39,943 bases of DNA from Nostocales cyanobacterium (GTDB lineage: Bacteria; Cyanobacteriota; Cyanobacteriia; Cyanobacteriales; Nostocaceae), in the NCBI GenBank assembly GCA_004292695.1, contig RDXV01000026.1:1-39943 (forward strand). Direction: 5' to 3'. Positions 8,436 through 14,372 of this stretch are shown in pieces. The translations under genes and the position numbers were made by a program. How positions within the stretch are numbered: the stretch's first letter is position 1; each line of letters starts with the position of its first letter. Below the pieces are notes generated by a model. It was not told the DNA's origin. It saw only the letters and a list, made by a program, of their open reading frames with translations, and ran no database searches.

Positions 8436-10610
8436 ATGGCTGTAGGCATCGAAGAACAGGGTAGCAAGTTTATCACCACTGAAGCTATAAAAAATCAGGA
8501 CAGTGAGCAGAAAGTATGGGATGCAGTACGGGGTGCATTTGCGGATAGGAATTGCATTGGATATTGGCGTTATCCCATTTTTTCAAAAGTAGGAGAAACT
8601 AGAAAAGAACCGGATATCTTAATAGTTGATCGAGAATTTGGAATAGTTGTAATTACTGTTAAATCTCTGAATATTGAGCAGATTAATAATATTAATGGGC
8701 AAAATTGGCAATTACAAAATTCTGGTGTTACAGAAATAAATCCTTATCAAATAGCAGAACATCAACTGAGAGCAATTATATCTTATAGTGATAGAGAAAC
8801 TGCTCTTTGGCGAAAAATTAACGGTAGAGTAATCATTGCATTATCACAAATTACATCAACAGAATGGCAAGAAAGAGGTTTTGATAACTTACCAGATATT
8901 CCCCCCATTATTTTTCAAGATCAATTAGGAAAAGTTGGTTTAATAGAACGCATTACCCAAGCTAATATTATCATTCCTGGTGAAAATATCGAAGATAAAG
9001 ATTGGGAATTATTACTATCAGTAGTTGGTGGTACTCCCGTATTAAGAAAACCGCCCCGTGAACGAATTTCTACTACAGGAAAAACTCGTTCTGCGGTAAT
9101 TAATAGTTTACGAGAAAAGCTCTATGAAATAGATTTACAACAGGAACATATAGGTAAAGAAATTCCCCCAGGACCCCAACGTATTCGCGGTATTGCAGGT
9201 TCAGGAAAAACGGTTCTACTTTGCCAAAAAGCCGCAAGTATGCACTTAAAACATCCAGATTGGGATATTGCCTTAGTATTTTTTACCCGTTCTTTATATG
9301 ATTTAATGATTGGTTTATTGGATCAATGGATCAGGCGTTTTAGTTGTGGAGAAATGCACTATGATCCCAAAACTAATTTTAAATTACAGGTACTTCATGC
9401 TTGGGGTGCAAAAGAACAACCGGGTTTATATAGTACCATTTGTGAATATCACGGAAAAAGACCAGGAACAGTACAAAATACTAACGAAAGACAACCAAAC
9501 CGGGGTTTAATAGATTTAAGTAAACGACTTTTAGAAGAAATCAAAATTGAACCCATGTTTGATGCGATTTTAATTGATGAGGGTCAAGATTTAGTAGCAG
9601 AAAATGATTTAAAATATGAGGATAAACAAGCAATTTATTGGTTAGCTTATCAATCATTAAAACCAGTAAGTGAAGATAAACCAGAAGAAAAAAGACTAAT
9701 TTGGGCTTATGATGAAGCGCAAAGTTTGGATAGTTTAGTAGTTCCTAAAGCTAAGGAAGTATTTGGGGAAAAATTAAGTAATTTATTGAATAAACAACCT
9801 TTATATTCTGGAGGTATTAAACGTTCTGAAGTAATGCGTCGTTGTTATCGCACACCGGGACAAATTCTTACTGCTGCTCATGCAATGGGGATGGGTTTAT
9901 TACGTCCTGAAGGAATGTTAACGGGAATTACAAATAAAGAAGATTGGAATAGAATTGGTTATGAAGTAAAAGGAGATTTTCGCCGAGTTGGTAAACCAAT
10001 TACTATTAATAGAAAACCTGAATTTTCACCTAACCCTATTCCCGAACTGTGGGGAGAACCGGTGTTAGAATTTGAAACTTTTGCTTCCCGTGAAGCGGAA
10101 ATGACAGCTTTATCAGAAAAGATCATGCACAATATTGTTCATGATGGACTTAACCCCAGTCGGGATATTTTGGTTTTGGTTTTAGGTTCACCTTTAGAAG
10201 TAACAGAATTAGAAATATCAGTTGCAAGTTTTTTAATGGAACAGGAAATTGATGTTTATATTCCCACTGCTTTAAAATTAAATGATTTAGTTCCCCAATA
10301 TCCAAATAATGATCCTGATAAATTTTGGTGTGATGGTGGGGTGACGGTTTCTCGCATTACTCGCGCAAAAGGCCATGAAGCAGATATGGTTTATGTGGTG
10401 GGTTTTGATCACGTTGCACGGAATGAAAGTGATGTGAATTTCCGTAACCAGTTGTTTGTCGCGTTAACCAGGGCGCGGGGTTGGGCAAATTTAAGCGGTG
10501 TAGGTAATTATCCCATGTATGATGAGATGCGGAAAGTAATTGCTAGTGGTGAGAGTTTTACCTTTGCTTATAAGCGTCCGCCTAAGCGGGATATTGGGGA
10601 TGGGGATTGA
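8436..10610 (+). CDS. NERD domain plus superfamily 1 (UvrD-like) helicase
   Basis: A 724-residue fusion. Residues about 20-130 form a NERD (nuclease-related) domain with strands EPDILIVD and GIVVITVKS. The usual E of the E-x-K motif is threonine here, so nuclease activity may be lost. Next comes an SF1 helicase core: Walker A GIAGSGKTVLL, Walker B/motif II AILIDEGQDL, motif V-like RAKGHEADMVYVVG and motif VI-like VALTRARGWANLSG. It should be a cytosolic ATP-driven DNA or RNA translocase. NERD-helicases are frequent in defence islands and on plasmids, and this one follows kinase, Uma2 and antitoxin genes. It has its own upstream gap of about 190 bases and ends at a strong terminator-like hairpin. 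Specific role unknown. Confidence 0.88.
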   Translation: MAVGIEEQGSKFITTEAIKNQDSEQKVWDAVRGAFADRNCIGYWRYPIFSKVGETRKEPDILIVDREFGIVVITVKSLNIEQINNINGQNWQLQNSGVTEINPYQIAEHQLRAIISYSDRETALWRKINGRVIIALSQITSTEWQERGFDNLPDIPPIIFQDQLGKVGLIERITQANIIIPGENIEDKDWELLLSVVGGTPVLRKPPRERISTTGKTRSAVINSLREKLYEIDLQQEHIGKEIPPGPQRIRGIAGSGKTVLLCQKAASMHLKHPDWDIALVFFTRSLYDLMIGLLDQWIRRFSCGEMHYDPKTNFKLQVLHAWGAKEQPGLYSTICEYHGKRPGTVQNTNERQPNRGLIDLSKRLLEEIKIEPMFDAILIDEGQDLVAENDLKYEDKQAIYWLAYQSLKPVSEDKPEEKRLIWAYDEAQSLDSLVVPKAKEVFGEKLSNLLNKQPLYSGGIKRSEVMRRCYRTPGQILTAAHAMGMGLLRPEGMLTGITNKEDWNRIGYEVKGDFRRVGKPITINRKPEFSPNPIPELWGEPVLEFETFASREAEMTALSEKIMHNIVHDGLNPSRDILVLVLGSPLEVTELEISVASFLMEQEIDVYIPTALKLNDLVPQYPNNDPDKFWCDGGVTVSRITRAKGHEADMVYVVGFDHVARNESDVNFRNQLFVALTRARGWANLSGVGNYPMYDEMRKVIASGESFTFAYKRPPKRDIGDGD

Positions 10611-10635
10611 TATTTTATAAGACAGGGAATGGATG

Positions 10636-10690
10636 ACAGGGAATAAATTCCCTGTTTAAAAGCTAAAGTCGGTGAAAACCGACTATTTTT
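10636..10690. repeat. Double-hairpin dispersed repeat, copy 1; second hairpin is a likely terminator
   Basis: Two adjacent perfect stem-loops: ACAGGGAAT-AA-ATTCCCTGT (10636-10655) and AGTCGGT-GAAA-ACCGACT (10667-10684). The second has a GNRA-type loop and is followed by ATTTTTATTT, a good intrinsic terminator shape just after the helicase gene. The same pair in the opposite orientation is at 26358-26405. Confidence 0.8.
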
Positions 10691-10876
10691 ATTTCTCTGC
10701 GTTCTCTGCGCCTCTGCGTGAGATATTCCTCGTTTCCATACTCTCCAACCTATTGCGGCTATTTGTAAAATTTTGATAAATATTATACATTTACGTAAAA
10801 ATACGATTACTTATCATCAAGTTCTAAGTTATCTTACTATCATCCTAATGACAGACTATATATAAATTCACTGAAT

Positions 10877-11893
10877 ATGACTGGTTGCGCTTATTCCTTA
10901 TTATCAAGCGTTGACTATCAAAATCTTAACTCCGATTTTTGGCAGTTATGGCAAGAATATCAAGACTATTTATATCGTTGCTGCGTCAAATGGATGGGTA
11001 ATGCTATTGATGCAGAAGATGTGCTGAGTCAAGCAATATTGAAATCTTGGGATAAATTACGTAATTCTACGATAGAGATTAAAAATTTTAAGAGTTGGGT
11101 AACAAAACTTACCTATAATCTTTGTGTTGATGTCTATAGAGAACGTCGTCGGGGTGGAAAGCAGGTTGAAAGTTTGGATGCTATTGGTGTTGAATATCAA
11201 GAGGAAATAGCTAGTCAGGAAGAAAACCCAGTTCTTGTTGCGTAGCAACAAGAACTAGAAAATTTTTTTTGTCTTGCTATTGATGAGTTACCCCCTAAAC
11301 TGCGGGAAACGTTTATTTTGCACTTTAAGGAAGAATTATCATATAAGGAAATTGCGGAGAAGTTGAATATTTCTTGCGAGAATGTACGTAAGCGGATTTC
11401 TCAAGCACGGAAGATTTTACAACAGCGATATGATCAGGATTTTTTAGGAGATGATCATAGTAAATCTGGGGTTGTTTCTCAGTGTGAACTAAGGAATACT
11501 TCTGTTCCTATTCAACAAATAGAAGTTAATCAGATAGAAGTAACTAATATAGAAATTACGCAAAATACCACGAAAGTAGGGGTAATTCATGAATTATCCC
11601 TACACAACAATTTGGAAGTAGCGAATTTAGAATTATTTCATCAGGAAACCTCACGCAATCAGATTAATATTATTGCGAATGAGCAATTTAATATTACAGA
11701 TGAAGAAGTTGGTCAAAAGTCTTATGTAAATGTGAATGATCTACCTTTGTTAAAGGTTTTAAATTATTGGGAAATAGGAGAAAATAGATTATTGAATTTT
11801 GGGGAATGGTTGAATTTTGATATCATACAATATTTACACCTCAAAAGAATTAATGTTCTGTGGCAAATATTGGCTGATAGTGGAGGAATCTGA
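10877..11893 (+). pseudogene. Sigma-70 family (ECF-like) sigma factor interrupted by an in-frame TAG
   Basis: Codons from ATG 10877 encode a sigma region 2 (FWQLWQEYQDYLYRCC, GNAIDAEDVLSQAILKSWDKL, SWVTKLTYNLCVDVYRERRR). They end at TAG 11243-11245. The same frame continues without any shift: QQELENFF, IDELPPKLRETFILHFKEELSYKEIAEKLNIS, ENVRKRISQARKIL, a textbook region 4. It then runs through an Ile/Asn-rich extension to 11893. A single CAG-to-TAG or GAG-to-TAG change would explain the break. The only start codon offered for the second half is a TTG at 11318, inside region 4 and without a ribosome site. The stop is centred in a perfect 11-bp inverted repeat followed by eight Ts. It lies upstream of the pilus genes and may once have controlled them. 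A sequencing error is possible. Confidence 0.8.
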
Positions 11894-11938
11894 ACCTTGA
11901 CTTATTCTGTGATCATTTCCATTAATGATCACAAATGT

Positions 11939-11968
11939 TCAGAAATCTAGTTTCTGAATTATTTTTTG
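11939..11968 (+). terminator. Probable intrinsic terminator after the sigma factor gene
   Basis: Stem TCAGAAA/TTTCTGA with loop TCTAG (11939-11957) is followed by ATTATTTTTT. It lies about 45 bases after the end of the sigma reading frame. Confidence 0.45.
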
Positions 11969-12122
11969 CTGGCTTTTAACTTAATACAAATTTAAGTATC
12001 TCCATCAATATTATCAATGTCCAGCAGTTTAGTTTCTGGATGATTTTTGGTTGTCTTAAATTATTAATCACAATTCTTGCTACCCACCAACATGATTAAA
12101 GTATGGTTGGGCATATTTTGGC

Positions 12123-12151
12123 TTGCCACACAGATTCACTCGCAATATATA
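12123..12151 (+). promoter_or_regulatory. Candidate sigma70-type promoter for the chaperone-usher operon
   Basis: TTGCCA (12123-12128), a 17-base spacer, then TATATA (12146-12151). Spacing and both hexamers fit a group 1/2 sigma promoter and it is the best match I see before the first pilin gene. The untranslated leader would be about 150 bases. Confidence 0.4.
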
Positions 12152-12306
12152 TAAAGTAGGTGGCTTGACAAGAAATGGTCATTTACTATTTTGATGATTA
12201 GCATTTAAAAAAATACATAAATTGATTTAGTTAAATAATTCACAACTGGACTGGCATAAACGTCTAACTAATGGAAAGGAAAAAACACTGTTTGGAGTTA
12301 TGTACA

Positions 12307-12852
12307 ATGAAAATGCGTCCTCTTGCCTTAGTAGCTGGTATTGCCCTCAGTGCTGTTGCTATTAGCCCCAAAGCCCAAGCTCAAACTGCTAACGTTGATT
12401 TTAGTGGTTCTATTGGTCCAGCTTGTATGATTAACGGCACTCCCACAAACGGAACATTGGCTCTTTTCGATCCCAGAACCCTTCTGGCTGATGCAACCAC
12501 TGGTACTCCTGGAAATATCAATGTTACTTGCACCGGTGGTACAACATTTACTATTACAAGTGTTGCTAATAACGGTACTGTTTTAAACTCTGGCACATAC
12601 GCAAATAACATTGCTGGAACATTTGCCGAAATCAGAGATGGAGCTACCAATACCCCAGTGGCTAACGGTGACGTTTCTCCTAATGGTTTCGCAGCTTTGG
12701 TTACTCCTGTTGGTACAGCCGGTCCTCTTCAAGCAGGTCCTATAACAAATAAAGACTATAAGGTGAATTTGTCTGTGTTCAACCTTGCTGGCACACCACT
12801 GACTCCTGGATTTTATAGAGTTCGTGTTGGCGTTTTGTTAACACCTCAATAA
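12307..12852 (+). CDS. Spore coat U domain pilin subunit 1 (archaic chaperone-usher pilus)
   Basis: A 181-residue secreted protein. I start it at ATG 12307, which has GGAG nine bases upstream and begins a clean signal peptide (MKMRPLALVAGIALSAVAIS, cleavage after KAQA); an in-frame ATG at 12271 is less likely. The mature part matches the SCPU (spore coat protein U) fold of archaic pilins such as CsuA/B. It has two conserved cysteines (GPACMING and NVTCTGG) that should form a disulfide, glycine/threonine-rich strands, and a C-terminal strand ending RVGVLLTPQ. Subunits of this kind lack one strand of their Ig fold and are completed by the chaperone and then by the next subunit. It heads a four-gene cluster and is probably the major subunit. 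Confidence 0.85.
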   Translation: MKMRPLALVAGIALSAVAISPKAQAQTANVDFSGSIGPACMINGTPTNGTLALFDPRTLLADATTGTPGNINVTCTGGTTFTITSVANNGTVLNSGTYANNIAGTFAEIRDGATNTPVANGDVSPNGFAALVTPVGTAGPLQAGPITNKDYKVNLSVFNLAGTPLTPGFYRVRVGVLLTPQ

Positions 12853-12897
12853 CGACACCAAGATCACTTTTGAAGAATTGATCATTAAATCTCATTT

Positions 12898-12917
12898 GGG
12901 CAGACTTTTGTTTGCCC
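12898..12917 (+). terminator. Hairpin between the two pilin genes, possible partial terminator
   Basis: GGGCAGAC-TTTT-GTTTGCCC forms an eight-pair stem (one G-U) with a tetraloop. There is no strong U-run after it. It could attenuate transcription or protect the upstream mRNA so that subunit 1 is made in excess. Confidence 0.4.
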
Positions 12918-12955
12918 TTACATCACATTAATTTCAGACATTGTTAATAGTTAAA

Positions 12956-13450
12956 GTGATAAAACCACCTGCAAAAATTCTGCCTTTACTCTGTAGTTTG
13001 GGAGTTACTTTCATTGCCATACCAGCATACAGCCAAACCTGTAGTATCAACAATATGAGTAATGGTTCATTAACCCTATCCAACCCTTCTCAGCTTGTTG
13101 CCAATGAGCAAGTTGGCATTCCCGGAAACCTGAATATTACTTGCAGTGCAGGAACAACTTTTACTATTACCAATGTTATTAATAATGGTACTGCATCAAC
13201 TATAAATAATGCTGTTGATGGAGTATTTGCCTCAATTCGCAAAGGTACTAATATCATTGTCAGGGGAGAAATTTCACCCAGTGGGAATATTAACCCCGCT
13301 CATCCTCCAGGTACAAGTAGTTTAGTTCAAACAGCCCCAATTATTGATCAAGATTATGCAATTGATTTATCGGTTTTTAGAACTGCACCTCAACTATTAC
13401 CTGCTGGAAGTTACGTTTATCGAGTAAACATTCTTTTAACACCACAATAA
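12956..13450 (+). CDS. Spore coat U domain pilin subunit 2
   Basis: About 164 residues from GTG 12956; a TTG at 12941 is the other in-frame option and neither has a clear ribosome site. A signal peptide (KILPLLCSLGVTFIAIPAYS) precedes a mature SCPU-type domain. The domain has the two cysteines QTCSINN and NITCSAG and a C-terminal strand ending RVNILLTPQ. It is a clear paralogue of subunit 1: the stretch GIPGNLNITCSAGTTFTITN aligns with GTPGNINVTCTGGTTFTITS. It lies between subunit 1 and the chaperone. It may be a minor or adaptor subunit. No separate two-domain tip adhesin is visible in the cluster. Confidence 0.82.
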   Translation: MIKPPAKILPLLCSLGVTFIAIPAYSQTCSINNMSNGSLTLSNPSQLVANEQVGIPGNLNITCSAGTTFTITNVINNGTASTINNAVDGVFASIRKGTNIIVRGEISPSGNINPAHPPGTSSLVQTAPIIDQDYAIDLSVFRTAPQLLPAGSYVYRVNILLTPQ

Positions 13451-13498
13451 TTTTACCTGAAAAATTGACAAAAACTAATAACTGAATTGATACCTAAA

Positions 13499-14341
13499 AT
13501 GTTGAACAAAATCTCAAATTTACTGCCTATATTATGTTTTTTTGGTGTTGGTTTGACCTCCATACCTGCCTATAGTCAACAATTGCGTGTTTCCCCTTTA
13601 GTTATTGAACGTCAAGCAGAATCAGGACAAGCTAGGGGTGTGATTGATGTTGCTAATAATTCTGATCAACCATTTCGAGCTAGAGTTTCTTTGCAACCTT
13701 TTACTTATACTCGTGAAGGATTAAAAATTTTAGAATCTAGTCCTAATGACTTAACACCCTATTTAACATTTTCTCCCCGTGAATTAGTGATTGCACCAGG
13801 ACAAACACGCTCCATTCGTTTCAATGCTAGGTTACTTCCTAGTTTGAGCCAACAAGAATATAGGGCAATGTTTTCTATAGAACCGCTAAAAGAAAAGAAT
13901 GATTCTACTGCTACAAATGAGGTGAGTATTGATGTAAGTATTGGGACAACTATTTTTGTGCGAAATGGTGATTTAACTCCCAATTTAAAAATAGAAACAG
14001 CATCTTATGATGGTAAATCTAAAGAAATTAGATTATTAGTTAATAACACAGGTAAAGCTACAACCCGCGCTAGAACTGAATGGAATTTAACTCAAAATGG
14101 TCAACTTGTTAACTCTGGTAAATTAGAAGAAACTACGATTATTGCTGAAGGTGATAGATATGTTAGAATTGCCTATCCCCCCCAAGGACAAACCCTCACA
14201 CCTGGTAATTATAACTTTTCAGGAAAACTAACCTGGGACTTTCCCAACAAAGGCGGTACTTTACCTTTTAATGTGAATTTTACTGTTTCTCCCGAAGATA
14301 TCAAGAAAGAAACAAAACCTGCCCTACCAATAAAGAAATAA
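13499..14341 (+). CDS. Periplasmic pilus chaperone (PapD/CsuC-like)
   Basis: About 280 residues from ATG 13499, with a signal peptide ending near PAYSQ. The N-terminal Ig-like domain starts with LRVSPLVIERQ and includes the proline/arginine patterns of pilus chaperones (LTFSPRELVIAPGQTRSIRF, then SLSQQEYRAMFSIEPL). This is the face that donates a strand to subunits. A second domain follows (SIGTTIFVRNGDLTPNLKIE onward). It acts in the periplasm to fold subunits and deliver them to the usher. It lies about 50 bases after subunit 2 and 31 bases before the usher's annotated start, fitting one operon. Confidence 0.85.
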   Translation: MLNKISNLLPILCFFGVGLTSIPAYSQQLRVSPLVIERQAESGQARGVIDVANNSDQPFRARVSLQPFTYTREGLKILESSPNDLTPYLTFSPRELVIAPGQTRSIRFNARLLPSLSQQEYRAMFSIEPLKEKNDSTATNEVSIDVSIGTTIFVRNGDLTPNLKIETASYDGKSKEIRLLVNNTGKATTRARTEWNLTQNGQLVNSGKLEETTIIAEGDRYVRIAYPPQGQTLTPGNYNFSGKLTWDFPNKGGTLPFNVNFTVSPEDIKKETKPALPIKK

Positions 14342-14372
14342 CTCTTGAAAAAATCCTGTTTCTGTAATTTTT

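Larger units (their letters stand above)
11894..12306. other. Leader region upstream of the pilus cluster
   Basis: About 400 bases without a gene. It contains a perfect stem-loop GTGATCATT/AATGATCAC (11909-11932), a terminator-like hairpin (11939-11968) and a candidate promoter (12123-12151). Two stretches around TAGTTTCTG (from about 11948 and 12030) look like a diverged duplication about 82 bases apart. Confidence 0.5.

Noticed and set aside
5797-10805. Shared 15-mer TTTACGTAAAAATAC upstream of the kinase (about 5799) and the sigma factor (about 10791) as a common operator
   Set aside because: One shared AT-rich 15-mer in a 40-kb AT-rich window can occur by chance; there is no third copy or symmetric extension.
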